A stretch of 17,454 bases of DNA from CAZJLN01 sp964540765 (lineage in GTDB: Bacteria; Chloroflexota; Anaerolineae; Anaerolineales; Anaerolineaceae): assembly GCA_964540765.1 (NCBI GenBank), contig CAZINW010000041.1, positions 1-17,454 on the forward strand, written 5' to 3'. The translations under genes and the position numbers were made by a program. Shown here one piece after another: positions 1 to 8,389 of the stretch. Position 1 is the stretch's first letter, and every line of letters begins with the position of its first letter. The notes beneath the pieces are model-generated. The model was not told the DNA's origin, made no database searches, and was given only the letters and a program-made list of their open reading frames with translations.

Positions 1-2
1 AT

Positions 3-50
3 ATTGGTGACTTGTACCAACGCAGCCTGGAACACAGCAGGCATATTTAA
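3..50 (+). CDS. C-terminal tail of an ArsR/SmtB-family metal-sensing repressor (partial)
   Basis: The window opens inside a reading frame encoding IGDLYQRSLEHSRHI followed by TAA at 48-50. From my knowledge of SmtB, whose last helix reads IVALYQNALDH..., the tail aligns without gaps. The His of LEH falls on the SmtB alpha-5 zinc ligand, and a second His lies three residues later, as in the H-x-x-H of CzrA. These proteins are winged-helix dimers that repress metal-export genes and release DNA when Zn(II) or a similar ion binds. The stop is 37 nt before the ATG of a Zn/Cd-type ATPase on the same strand, which is the usual partner. Only 15 residues are visible, so the DNA-binding domain and the D-x-H half of the metal site cannot be checked. 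The family call rests on this short match plus context. Confidence 0.68.
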   Translation: MGDLYQRSLEHSRHI

Positions 51-87
51 CCTGGAAAAACATTGCAGCTTGATCAAAGGACGACTG

Positions 88-2262
88 ATGAGAAAAAAAG
101 AATTCACCATTCAAGGTTTGGATTGTCCTGATTGCGCCAAAGTATTGGAAGCTGATATCAGCAAAGCGCCTGGTGTGGCAGAGGCTGAACTCAACTTTTT
201 TCAGGGCAAATTGATTGTTTCCGGCGATTTTAATGACAATGAGATTTATGATCGCATTCAAAATCTTGGCTCTGTTGCAGTAAAAGAGGAATCCCGGGCT
301 GCGGAGGGCAGGAAGGGATTAAGAGCAGCCTGGACATTCTTGATTGCCCGCAAGGAAATGAAGATGGTTCTGATCAGTGCCCTCCTGTTTTTGATCTCAA
401 TCATCCTCTCAAGTTTGGGCAGCAACGCATGGGTGGCACGGATCATTCAACTGGTGGCTCTGGTTCTGGTGGGTTCCCCCATATTCCTGGATGGGATCAG
501 AGGCTTGTTGATCAGCCATTCTCTCAATATTAATTTTTTGATAACCGTGGCAGCCATTGGCGCTGTTGTGATCGGTGAAATTGGTGAAGCTGTGATCCTA
601 ATGCTGCTATTTAATATATCCGAGGCATTGGAAAGCTACACCAATGATCGCGCACGAGATGTGTTAAATGAAATGTCTGACCTTGCACCGCGCAACGCCT
701 TACGTATCAGTGATTCTGGGGAGCAGGAGATCTCCATCGAGGACTTGCAGATCGGCGATGTCATCCTGGTAAAAGCGGGCGAACGCTTTCCCATGGACGG
801 CGATGTGCTGGATGGACGGAGTGAAGTCAATCAGGCTCCCCTCACCGGTGAGAGCCGTCTGGTTCTCAAGGAACCCGGGGATGAGGTCTTAAGCGGAACC
901 ATCAATGGGCAGGGTGTGTTAAAAGTGCGTGTTAAGCGCATTGCAGCAGATACAACCATCCAGCGCATCATTCAGCTGGTGACTGAAGCCCAATCTTCCA
1001 AAGCAAAAAAACAAAAATTTATTGATACCTTTGCCAAGTATTATACGCCGATCATTGTTGCTCTGGCTGTACTCCTGGCTGTGATCCCGCCTTTATTCTT
1101 CGACGCATCTTTTTTCAACGTGGGTGATGAGCGCGGCTGGTTGTATCGTGCGCTCTCACTCCTGGTGATTGGTTGCCCATGTGCATTGGTGATCAGCACG
1201 CCTGTGACGATCATCAGCAGCCTGACCAAAGCTGCCAGGGAAGGTATCATTTTCAAGGGTGGCATTTTCATGGAAAAACTTAGCAAGGTGAAAGTCTTTG
1301 CCTTTGACAAGACTGGCACGCTGACGCGCGGAACGCCAAATCTTGTCCAATTGCGTGCTTTGGATTGCAACGGTGAGGAAACCTGTGAGGCGTGTGATGA
1401 TCTCCTAGCATTGGCTTCAGCGCTTGAAAAGCACAGCGCTCATCCGATCAGCCGGGCTGTTTTCAATGCGGGGGTCGAAAGAGGTCTGTCAGATCGTTAT
1501 ACCGCAGATAACCTGACGACTCTGAACGGAAAAGGGCTTCAAGGTAATGTGGATGGTCGTTTGGCAACGGTTGGCAGCCTGGCATTGTTTGAATCCGAAC
1601 ATGAAACCCCGCAGACCCTCTCTGACTGGACACGACAGGCAGAAGAACAGGGTCAGACCACCATGCTGGTTTGTGATGGAGATCATGTGCGCGGATTTTT
1701 ATCCATCGCTGACACCCCCCGACCTGAAGCCGCCTCAGTGATCGCTGACCTGAATGCATCAGGAATTCGTACTGTCATGCTGACAGGAGACAACCTGGGT
1801 GTAGCTCAAAACGTGGCTGAAACGCTTGGGATCAAAGATTACCTGGCGCAGTTGCTGCCTGAGGATAAATTAACTGCTGTAAAGCAGTTGCGTGAGAAGT
1901 ATGGTGAAGTTGTCATGGTCGGTGACGGTATCAATGACAGCCCGGCTCTGGCTATCGCAGATGTGGGTGTTGCCATGGGGGGGTCTGGTAATGCACAGGT
2001 GCTGGAAACAGCGGATATCGTTCTGATGGGTGATGACCTTCGAAAACTGGTCTTTGCTGTCAAACTTTCTGCTTTTACGAACCGATTGATCCTGCATAAT
2101 ATCATTTTCAGTCTGGTCATCAAATTTATCATCGCCATCCTGGCATTGATTGGACTTACCCCACTCTGGGTGGCAGTGCTGGCAGATATGGGTGTCTCAT
2201 TATTGGTCACATTCAATGGCATGCGTGTTTTGAAATTCGCGCCCAAGCCAAAGCAGAGCTGA
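88..2262 (+). CDS. zntA: Zn(II)/Cd(II)/Pb(II)-translocating P1B-type ATPase
   Basis: This inner-membrane pump uses ATP to export divalent soft metals. The 724-aa product has an N-terminal heavy-metal domain with C-x-x-C (C13-P-D-C16), transmembrane helices, and the actuator TGES (253-256). The metal-site CPC is at 363-365 and the phosphorylated Asp is D407 in DKTGTLT. It also has the P1B HP pair (H452-P453), TGDN (566-569) and GDGINDS (612-618). An Asp in the penultimate helix (D700 in LADMG) is the mark of the Zn/Cd/Pb subgroup rather than the Cu pumps. ATG at 88 is preferred because AAAGGA at 76-81 precedes it by 6 nt and the HMA fold begins right after it. A start at position 4 would overlap the regulator tail. 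A Cys cluster (C427, C433, C436) sits in the nucleotide-binding domain. It is probably co-transcribed with the upstream SmtB-like gene and induced by metal. Confidence 0.93.
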   Translation: MRKKEFTIQGLDCPDCAKVLEADISKAPGVAEAELNFFQGKLIVSGDFNDNEIYDRIQNLGSVAVKEESRAAEGRKGLRAAWTFLIARKEMKMVLISALLFLISIILSSLGSNAWVARIIQLVALVLVGSPIFLDGIRGLLISHSLNINFLITVAAIGAVVIGEIGEAVILMLLFNISEALESYTNDRARDVLNEMSDLAPRNALRISDSGEQEISIEDLQIGDVILVKAGERFPMDGDVLDGRSEVNQAPLTGESRLVLKEPGDEVLSGTINGQGVLKVRVKRIAADTTIQRIIQLVTEAQSSKAKKQKFIDTFAKYYTPIIVALAVLLAVIPPLFFDASFFNVGDERGWLYRALSLLVIGCPCALVISTPVTIISSLTKAAREGIIFKGGIFMEKLSKVKVFAFDKTGTLTRGTPNLVQLRALDCNGEETCEACDDLLALASALEKHSAHPISRAVFNAGVERGLSDRYTADNLTTLNGKGLQGNVDGRLATVGSLALFESEHETPQTLSDWTRQAEEQGQTTMLVCDGDHVRGFLSIADTPRPEAASVIADLNASGIRTVMLTGDNLGVAQNVAETLGIKDYLAQLLPEDKLTAVKQLREKYGEVVMVGDGINDSPALAIADVGVAMGGSGNAQVLETADIVLMGDDLRKLVFAVKLSAFTNRLILHNIIFSLVIKFIIAILALIGLTPLWVAVLADMGVSLLVTFNGMRVLKFAPKPKQS

Positions 2263-2285
2263 TCCAGAGCTATGTCAAACAACCT

Positions 2286-3509
2286 TTATGGAAGCTCGAA
2301 TGAAAAATCCCATTCTCCGCTACTGATGCGTTCCGTCAGTGTGTGATTTCCGGCGATCACGACCCAGGTATTCCCCGGTTTCAAAGGCAGTAAATCCCCG
2401 TCCTGCGTATTGAAAATGAGCGGATAATCCTGGTAGGGGGCTTGCCAAGAGCCATAAATGAGCTTGCCATCACGAAAGAGTATGGCTGATTGAGGACGTT
2501 CGCCCACAAACAGGTCAATATCGTTCAGGCTGGGTGAAAATTGTGTGTAAGTGGCAAACAGGATCAGAATATTGGAAAAGCTTAATGGCTGATCGGTGTC
2601 ACGATCCACCATAGGAGCCAGGATGATACGATCATCTTCAGTCTCAAAATCTTGCCAGAGCTCATACTTGCCAACGTCACCATTGTACCGCCACTGTATC
2701 ACGCTGAAATCAGCATACATAAAGCTGAGCTCGTTCCCCAAATCATCCCAATTATCCAGGTCATTCTGAAAATACATGCCGCGCAGGTCTGGTTTATCAT
2801 TATTGATCCCGGTTTCGATGGCATATTTTGTGATCTCGGCAGAGTTTGCAAAAACGCCGGTTGCGCTGTGGGTGGTCTCTCCACACATGGCAGGGCAGGG
2901 AATGAAACCGAATGCCAGCACCCGTTCGCCCAGGACGTTGACAATCACCTTGTCCACAGCCGGGTCAGCATTCCCGTATGCCAGAAGACCTTGATACAGC
3001 CTTACAAGCTTGGCATCCACCAGTTGCCCTGAGCGCACAGGACCAATATTGGCACTGTCCTGACCATAATAGATGGCCATAAAGCGGTTCATCTGGTAGC
3101 CAATAAAGTATTCAAAGACGATATCTGCAGCAGAAAGCCCGGCATGTGGGCGTCCATCACGCGGCCAATTCGAGACCTTCACCATGACAGGTCGACGCTC
3201 AAGAATGGATGGATCATCGACAGCCAAGCCGGTTAAGGGATTGACGCCCTCTGCAAAATCATAGAGCGGCATGGATGTCGATCTGATGGGTACGATGGGA
3301 AATGGGGTGGCTGTGGCGGTAGGTACGGGTGTTGGCGATGCTGTTGCTGTTGGAACAGTGGGGCTAGGGTTGACCTTTGGTATTGGATCACGTTCAGGCA
3401 GACTGTAGATTTCTTCGCCCTGGCATGCAGAGATAATCCCCAAAACCAGTAAAACTGAAATGGCGGATTGCCATACCCTCTTCAGGCGTTTATCTTTTGC
3501 TTGACTCAT
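2286..3509 (-). CDS. DUF3048 (YerB-like) lipoprotein
   Basis: The 407-aa product begins with a basic n-region, a hydrophobic stretch and a lipobox GIISAC, so Cys29 should be lipidated and the protein anchored outside the membrane. A low-complexity Thr/Pro/Ala/Ser linker follows, of the kind often seen on exported proteins of Chloroflexota and related bacteria. The globular part contains NPLTGL, a VKVSNWPRDGRPHAGLS segment, FEYFI...NRFMAIYY and IGPVRSGQ, which I recognise as the DUF3048 N-terminal domain; a C-terminal half with NTWVVI follows. The family's biochemical role is not established. The start at 3509 was chosen over an in-frame ATG at 3650 because it places the signal peptide at the N terminus and lies 40 nt after a likely promoter. 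No clear Shine-Dalgarno is seen. It ends 23 nt from the convergent ATPase gene. Confidence 0.82.
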   Translation of the reverse strand: MSQAKDKRLKRVWQSAISVLLVLGIISACQGEEIYSLPERDPIPKVNPSPTVPTATASPTPVPTATATPFPIVPIRSTSMPLYDFAEGVNPLTGLAVDDPSILERRPVMVKVSNWPRDGRPHAGLSAADIVFEYFIGYQMNRFMAIYYGQDSANIGPVRSGQLVDAKLVRLYQGLLAYGNADPAVDKVIVNVLGERVLAFGFIPCPAMCGETTHSATGVFANSAEITKYAIETGINNDKPDLRGMYFQNDLDNWDDLGNELSFMYADFSVIQWRYNGDVGKYELWQDFETEDDRIILAPMVDRDTDQPLSFSNILILFATYTQFSPSLNDIDLFVGERPQSAILFRDGKLIYGSWQAPYQDYPLIFNTQDGDLLPLKPGNTWVVIAGNHTLTERISSGEWDFSFELP

Positions 3510-3555
3510 TTTCTGTGCAAGTCCATAATCTTTTGGCTGTTCATGCCTAGCATTT

Positions 3556-3564
3556 ATTCTAACA
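3556..3564 (-). promoter_or_regulatory. Probable extended -10 promoter of the DUF3048 lipoprotein gene
   Basis: Read on the minus strand the site is TGTTAGAAT: a TG-n extended element joined to TAGAAT (5 of 6 to consensus). No good -35 lies 17 nt upstream, as is common for extended -10 promoters. Transcription would start near 3549, giving a leader of about 40 nt before the ATG at 3509 and ruling out the longer start at 3650. This is a consensus match by eye. Confidence 0.4.
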
Positions 3565-3679
3565 TGCGTGATCTGTTTATGGATCGACGGCTGGTGATCT
3601 GACTGCGTGGTTTGCTTGCTCCTGATAATGGAAAACCTTACACCATCCATTAATTGAACTCAACCAGGGTTCTCAATCA

Positions 3680-4510
3680 TCATACTTGTTGCAGGCTGGT
3701 TAATTCTGAGCTTATTTGCCACACCTGCTTGCGCAATGCGATTTTTCTGGCAATGGGAGAAGCCTTTCCTTGTTTTAAGCGGTTAAAATACGCACCGCTT
3801 ACTTTGGCTAATGCTGAGGATGTTGCCAGATTAACGATAGACTCCGCACCCTCGTTGACCGTAATCCCCCAACCCACTTTGGCTTTCCTGGTCAGGTTGG
3901 TTGCGCGTACCACACCAGGGTGTATGGCATTAGCATTCACCCCACTGCCTTTTAAGCGTTCCGCAAGCTCAAACGTAAAGAGCACATTGAGCAATTTTGA
4001 GCGGCAGTAAGCCACCCAACCCCAAAAGAAATGTTTGCCTTGCAGATCAGCCATATTTAGGGTAACCAATTTATGACCAACGGAGCTGAGGGTTATCACT
4101 TGGGAGGGGGCACTTTGCTTTAACAACTCGAGCAGCAAGTTTGTAAGAAGAAATGGTGCCAGGTGGTTAACCGCAAAGGTCATCTCATAGCCATCTTCAG
4201 ATAGCCTGCGCTCATGCATATAGACGCCGGCATTATTGATCAAGATATCCAACTGAGGTGTGCGTTGTTTGATGGTTGTTACCATCTCCCGAACCTGCCG
4301 TAAGGATTGGAAATCAGCAGTTAGCACGTCGATTGCACAGTTCCCCGTTTGACCGATGATTTCTGCTCGTACGTTTTCCGCCTTGATCGGGTTGCGTCCA
4401 TGCAAAAATATGCGCGCACCCAACTTGGCCAACTGCAGTGCGGTTTGTTTGCCCAGTCCATCAGTTGCACCTGTGATCAGGATGGTCTTATTGCTCATTC
4501 CATCAATCAT
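3680..4510 (-). CDS. Short-chain dehydrogenase/reductase (SDR), substrate unknown
   Basis: This is a classical SDR with a Rossmann fold, predicted to be a cytosolic NAD(P)-dependent oxidoreductase. In the 276-aa reading the cofactor motif is TGATDGLG (13-20). R39 in HGRN after the second strand suggests NADP(H). NNAG is at 92-95, and the catalytic tetrad is N115, S143, Y168 and K172 (AYCRSK); HPGVV at 197-201 is also typical. The overall pattern resembles the retinol-dehydrogenase/WWOX-like branch, a wide group whose bacterial members have no single substrate. ATG at 4498 (MSNKTILITG, 272 aa) is an equally plausible start; neither has a convincing Shine-Dalgarno. A minus-strand TATAAT at 4528-4523 would give a nearly leaderless mRNA. 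The gene is divergent from the transporter at 4595 and 170 nt upstream of the lipoprotein gene, which probably has its own promoter. Confidence 0.87.
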   Translation of the reverse strand: MIDGMSNKTILITGATDGLGKQTALQLAKLGARIFLHGRNPIKAENVRAEIIGQTGNCAIDVLTADFQSLRQVREMVTTIKQRTPQLDILINNAGVYMHERRLSEDGYEMTFAVNHLAPFLLTNLLLELLKQSAPSQVITLSSVGHKLVTLNMADLQGKHFFWGWVAYCRSKLLNVLFTFELAERLKGSGVNANAIHPGVVRATNLTRKAKVGWGITVNEGAESIVNLATSSALAKVSGAYFNRLKQGKASPIARKIALRKQVWQISSELTSLQQV

Positions 4511-4594
4511 ATCTGTAGCATGATTATAAATACGAAGCCTCAGAAATGGATTAAAATAATCGGAAACGCTGAATTGTTTTGACAGGAGTTAACC

Positions 4595-5830
4595 ATGGCG
4601 ACCACAAAACCAAGACTTAAAGACCTTCCACGCAATGTTTGGGCTGTCAGTCTGACCAGCTTTTTGATGGATATTTCCAGCGAAATGGTCATTAATATTT
4701 TACCGCTCTTTTTATCAAACGTGTTGGGTGTTAAGACCAATATCATCGGCATCATTGAAGGGGTTGCAGAGGCGACCTCCAGTATTCTTAAGGTATTTTC
4801 AGGATGGGTCTCAGACAAGCTCAAAGCACGCAAGTGGCTGGCAGTCGTTGGCTATGGTATTTCTGCAATTGTCAAACCTTTCTTTTACATTGCAAATTCT
4901 TGGGGCGCCATCGCTGGTATTCGCTGGGGAGATCGCGTTGGCAAGGGTATTCGCACTGCGCCGCGTGATGCACTTGTAGCGGATTCAATTAAACCCGAGC
5001 AGAGGGGTCTGGCATTTGGTTTTCACCGCGCAGCAGATACCGCGGGCGCCATGCTGGGTATCCTGATCGCTGCGCTTGTGGTATGGCTGACGCAATCCTC
5101 TTCGCTTGAATTAGGCGAGTCGACTTTCCGCACGATCGTCTTGATCAGTCTGATCCCGGCTTTTTTGGCAGTCATTTCCCTCATTATCGGCGTCAAGGAT
5201 GTGAAAGCCAAAGAAGCAGCCGCAGCACCCAAGATCACCCTTAAAGGGTTGGGCAAGCCATTCATCACGTTCATGATCATTGTTGGTATTTTTGATCTTG
5301 GAAATTCATCGGATGCTTTCCTCGTGCTGCGCGCACAGGAACGCGGCATGGGCGTACTGGGTATTTTGATCATGCTGGCTGTTTTCAATCTTATCTATAC
5401 CCTGGTTTCAACCCCCGCTGGAATTATTTCTGATCGGATAGGTCGTCGCAAAGTGATCATTGGTGGCTGGATCATCTATGTGCTCATCTATCTTGGATTT
5501 GGTCTTGCGCAAAATGCCACCCATATCTGGATTCTATATGTCATTTACGGGCTTTACTATGGCATGGCTTACGGCACCGCAAAAGCAATGGTTGCTGATC
5601 TCGTCCCGGTTGAACTTCGTGGTACTGCCTATGGGACTTATAACGCCATCCTGGGCATCATTGACTTTCCTGCATCGCTCATTGCTGGTTTATTATGGAG
5701 CGGGGCGGGGAAATGGGCAGGCTTTGGTCCATCCGCACCATTTCTGTTTGGTGCTGCAATGGCTCTGATCGCAGTGATCCTGATGATCGTTTGGAAACCC
5801 AAAAAACTTCAACAGAACGCCAATGAATAA
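4595..5830 (+). CDS. Major facilitator superfamily transporter, uncharacterised subfamily
   Basis: This is a 411-aa integral membrane protein with about 12 hydrophobic segments and two related halves. The conserved cytoplasmic loop motif appears twice: G-W-V-S-D-K-L-K-A-R-K at 70-80 after TM2, and G-I-I-S-D-R-I-G-R-R-K at 276-286 in the second half. LMDISSEM near residue 24, IEGVAEA near 54 and GDRVGKGIRTAPRDAL near 112 mark a common bacterial MFS subgroup that is usually annotated only as a permease or drug-type efflux pump. The ATG has AGGAG at 4584-4588 with 6-nt spacing. A glycerate kinase gene follows after 46 nt without an evident terminator, so the two may share a transcript. The substrate cannot be read from the sequence. 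Confidence 0.88.
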   Translation: MATTKPRLKDLPRNVWAVSLTSFLMDISSEMVINILPLFLSNVLGVKTNIIGIIEGVAEATSSILKVFSGWVSDKLKARKWLAVVGYGISAIVKPFFYIANSWGAIAGIRWGDRVGKGIRTAPRDALVADSIKPEQRGLAFGFHRAADTAGAMLGILIAALVVWLTQSSSLELGESTFRTIVLISLIPAFLAVISLIIGVKDVKAKEAAAAPKITLKGLGKPFITFMIIVGIFDLGNSSDAFLVLRAQERGMGVLGILIMLAVFNLIYTLVSTPAGIISDRIGRRKVIIGGWIIYVLIYLGFGLAQNATHIWILYVIYGLYYGMAYGTAKAMVADLVPVELRGTAYGTYNAILGIIDFPASLIAGLLWSGAGKWAGFGPSAPFLFGAAMALIAVILMIVWKPKKLQQNANE

Positions 5831-5876
5831 CTGGTCAGTGGAATAAATGTAAAAATGAGAGCTACTCATCAAAAAA

Positions 5877-7022
5877 ATGAAAAAACTGAAAAAACTGGTA
5901 ATTGCTCCTGATTCATACAAAGGCTCACTTTCAGCCATTCAAATCTGCGACATTATTGCTGAGGTTACGCGCTCATTTTTTCCGGACTTGGATATTGTTA
6001 AACTTCCCATTGCCGATGGTGGGGAGGGCTTTGTCGATGCACTGCTTTATGCCAATCCCGGGGAAAGAATCAGGGTTCAGGTCAAAGACCCTCTTATGCG
6101 GGATATCAATGCATATTATGGCATTCTACCCAATGGAACAGCCGTAATTGAAATGGCAGCCGCATCAGGATTGCCGCTCTTGCAGGACAATGAGAGGAAT
6201 GTGCTTGAGACGTCCAGCTTTGGTACCGGTCAATTGATCAGGGATGCGCTGCAGCACGGATGTCGCAATTTCATTTTAGGATTGGGAGGAAGTGCCACCA
6301 ATGATGGCGGTGCCGGCGCAGCGAATGCCTTGGGGATCCGTTTCCTGGCGCATCATGATCAGGAAATCCTGGCTGGTAAAGATCTCATTTCCTTGACGCA
6401 TATTGGTCCGGGCGGAATGGTCGAGGGATTAAAAGAATCCCATTTCATACTTGCATCTGATGTCACCAGTCCACTTTATGGACCGGATGGTGCAGCCGCT
6501 GTTTTTGCTCCTCAAAAGGGAGCGTCATCTCACCAGGTAGCCTTGTTGGACGAGGGGCTTAGGAAACTTGCATCAGTGGTATTATTCCAAAAGGGATTGG
6601 ATCTGCAAGCTGTTCAGGGCTCGGGCGCAGCAGGTGGACTAGCGGTTCCTTTCCTGGCTTTCACGCAAGCCACAATAAAGAGCGGTGTAGATGTGGTGCT
6701 TGATGCGGTCAGCTTTGAAGAGCATCTCAAGGATTGTGACCTGGTGATAACCGGTGAGGGGCGGACAGATTATCAAAGCAGCATGGGGAAGGTGCTGGCT
6801 GGTGTTGGCAGGCGTGCCAAAGCGATGGATGTCCCTGTTATTGCGATATCTGGCGTGTTGGAAGAAGGTTATGAGCAACTCACTGATTTTGGGATAAAGG
6901 CATTTTTCTCAACGATTAGCTCAATCACCAGCCTGGAGAATGCCATGGCTCATGCAGAAAATAACTTGCGCAAAACGACTCATAACATATTTGCTCTGAT
7001 AAAATTGAGTTGCACGGTGTAG
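5877..7022 (+). CDS. Glycerate kinase (GlxK/GarK-type, PF02595 family)
   Basis: The enzyme phosphorylates D-glycerate with ATP to 2- or 3-phosphoglycerate, feeding it into lower glycolysis; which carbon is used is not visible, although bacterial members of this family are mostly 2-kinases. The 381-aa length is normal for the family. Conserved blocks are APDSYKGSLSA (D12, K15), ADGGEGF (D47-G51), GLGGSATNDGG (135-145) and GEGRTD (293-298). The start follows an A-rich stretch, with only a weak GAGAG 15 nt upstream, so translation may be modest or coupled to the preceding transporter gene. No other gene of glycolate, glyoxylate or serine breakdown is in view, so the source of glycerate is unknown. 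The family assignment is firm. Confidence 0.93.
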   Translation: MKKLKKLVIAPDSYKGSLSAIQICDIIAEVTRSFFPDLDIVKLPIADGGEGFVDALLYANPGERIRVQVKDPLMRDINAYYGILPNGTAVIEMAAASGLPLLQDNERNVLETSSFGTGQLIRDALQHGCRNFILGLGGSATNDGGAGAANALGIRFLAHHDQEILAGKDLISLTHIGPGGMVEGLKESHFILASDVTSPLYGPDGAAAVFAPQKGASSHQVALLDEGLRKLASVVLFQKGLDLQAVQGSGAAGGLAVPFLAFTQATIKSGVDVVLDAVSFEEHLKDCDLVITGEGRTDYQSSMGKVLAGVGRRAKAMDVPVIAISGVLEEGYEQLTDFGIKAFFSTISSITSLENAMAHAENNLRKTTHNIFALIKLSCTV

Positions 7023-7089
7023 CCTGTGGTGAAATTGACAGTTAACCATCGAATTTTAAAACGGTAGCTTATATTACATTTAGGAAAGT

Positions 7090-7116
7090 TTTACGCATCC
7101 AGGCTTGGGTTATAAT
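7090..7116 (+). promoter_or_regulatory. Probable sigma70-type promoter of the glycosyltransferase gene
   Basis: A perfect TATAAT stands at 7111-7116. The best -35 partner is TTTACG at 7090-7095 (4 of 6), with a short 15-nt spacer. Transcription would begin near 7123, about 44 nt before the GTG start. The -10 is convincing; the -35 is not. Confidence 0.42.
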
Positions 7117-7166
7117 CATTTACGCAAGTCAAATATGGTTGAGTCAATGAGTGAGAGGTGTATTTA

Positions 7167-8360
7167 GTGAGAATCGGCGTGCTTGATTATCGAATGGATC
7201 ATTATTCCTATTTGAGAGCAATCATTAACAAAGTTCCATCCACACACTACCTGGGCGTGAAGGACTTATACAGCCTCACCAATCGCGGATCAAAGAAAAT
7301 AAATTCCTTGATCAACAAGCCTCTTATCAATACATTTGACCTGAATAACCAGTTCAATGATTTTGGTTTTAACAGGGTTGACCTGATCCATTTATTTAAC
7401 GGGGTCAGTTATGCTCATTCTCCTTGGGTCTCTTCATTTGAAACCGTATTGCCGCGTTTAAGGAATATTGTTACTCGACACCAGGGAGATGTTATCAAGA
7501 AAATCGAATTTAAGGGGAAAAATAAGCGGGCATTCCTGGCTATGTCTGGGAAGGCATGCAAAGCCTTGCTTCCCATGTCTCATAATAGCGCATTAATGCA
7601 AAGGGATTTACTTCAGGATATTCCGGAAGAAATCGCTGAATCGATATGTTCCAAAATAAAAGTCCTGCATCCACCACAAGAATTATTGATCACTGATGTT
7701 AATCAGAAACAATTTAATTTTGATGACAAATTGCGTTTTATGTTTGTTGGGGCTGGTTTTTTTCGTAAAGGTGGAAGAGAAATATTAACAGTTTTTGAAA
7801 AACTTGTACGGGAAAAAAGCTATCCCATTGAATTAATTATTATTAGTTCACTTTATATGGATCATTATGCTGCCCATGAAACTGAAGCAGATGTCATCTG
7901 GGCAAAAGAAAAAATCGCCTCAAATTTGGATTGGATCACCTATTATTCCAACCTGCCCAATTCTGAAGTACTGGGTTTAATGAAAAGGGCTCATATTGGC
8001 TTATTGCCGACGTACGCAGATACCTATGGATATTCTGTCCTGGAATTTCAAGCTTCTGGATGCCCAGTCATAACTACAAATATTCGCGCATTGCCTGAGA
8101 TCAATAATGATCAGGTTGGATGGTTGATCGATGTGCCTCGGAATTCGCTTGGTGAAGCCCTCTATACGACAGAATCTGCACGCAGGGAACTTGGAAATCG
8201 CATTAGTGGAGGCTTGGAAAGCATCATTGAACAAATCATGCTTGAGCCAAAATTGATCCTTAAAAAAAGCCAGTCAGCTTTTGAGCAAATCCGCAATAAT
8301 CATGATCCTGCTGATTATGGCGAACGTTTGACACAAATTTACCGGGATGCGCTGAGGTAA
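7167..8360 (+). CDS. GT4-like glycosyltransferase with a divergent N-terminal half
   Basis: It is predicted to transfer a sugar from a nucleotide-sugar donor; donor and acceptor are unknown. The C-terminal half has the GT-B donor-binding fold: FMFVGAGFFRKGG, LPNSEVLGLMKRAHIGLLPT, then the signature ADTYGYSVLEFQASGCPVI and ALPEI. The usual E-x7-E pair appears as D285-x7-E293, a conservative change at the first acid. The N-terminal half (VRIGVLDYR...) does not match a subfamily I can name. GTG at 7167 is preferred over GTG at 7158 because AGAGG at 7154-7158 precedes it by 8 nt and the first strand then starts at residue 2; the product is 397 aa. The gene reads as more AT-rich than its neighbours and has no other envelope-sugar gene beside it, which may mean transfer. 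No membrane segment is evident. Confidence 0.78.
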   Translation: MRIGVLDYRMDHYSYLRAIINKVPSTHYLGVKDLYSLTNRGSKKINSLINKPLINTFDLNNQFNDFGFNRVDLIHLFNGVSYAHSPWVSSFETVLPRLRNIVTRHQGDVIKKIEFKGKNKRAFLAMSGKACKALLPMSHNSALMQRDLLQDIPEEIAESICSKIKVLHPPQELLITDVNQKQFNFDDKLRFMFVGAGFFRKGGREILTVFEKLVREKSYPIELIIISSLYMDHYAAHETEADVIWAKEKIASNLDWITYYSNLPNSEVLGLMKRAHIGLLPTYADTYGYSVLEFQASGCPVITTNIRALPEINNDQVGWLIDVPRNSLGEALYTTESARRELGNRISGGLESIIEQIMLEPKLILKKSQSAFEQIRNNHDPADYGERLTQIYRDALR

Positions 8361-8389
8361 TTGCCTTACCCTTAATTTTTGTAGATAAA

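Noticed and set aside
4..87. N-terminal extension of the ATPase starting at position 4
   Set aside because: It overlaps the end of the SmtB-like gene in another frame, has no ribosome site and adds no recognisable domain; ATG 88 has a good one.
2652..3032. Plus-strand frame inside the DUF3048 gene
   Set aside because: Antisense shadow of a gene with clear domain and signal-peptide evidence.
3510..3650. Longer start of the DUF3048 lipoprotein at 3650
   Set aside because: It would bury the signal peptide about 47 residues into the protein and lies upstream of the likely promoter.
7035..7040. Perfect TTGACA after the glycerate kinase gene
   Set aside because: No -10 element at an acceptable distance; the next TATA-like sequence is about 29 nt away.
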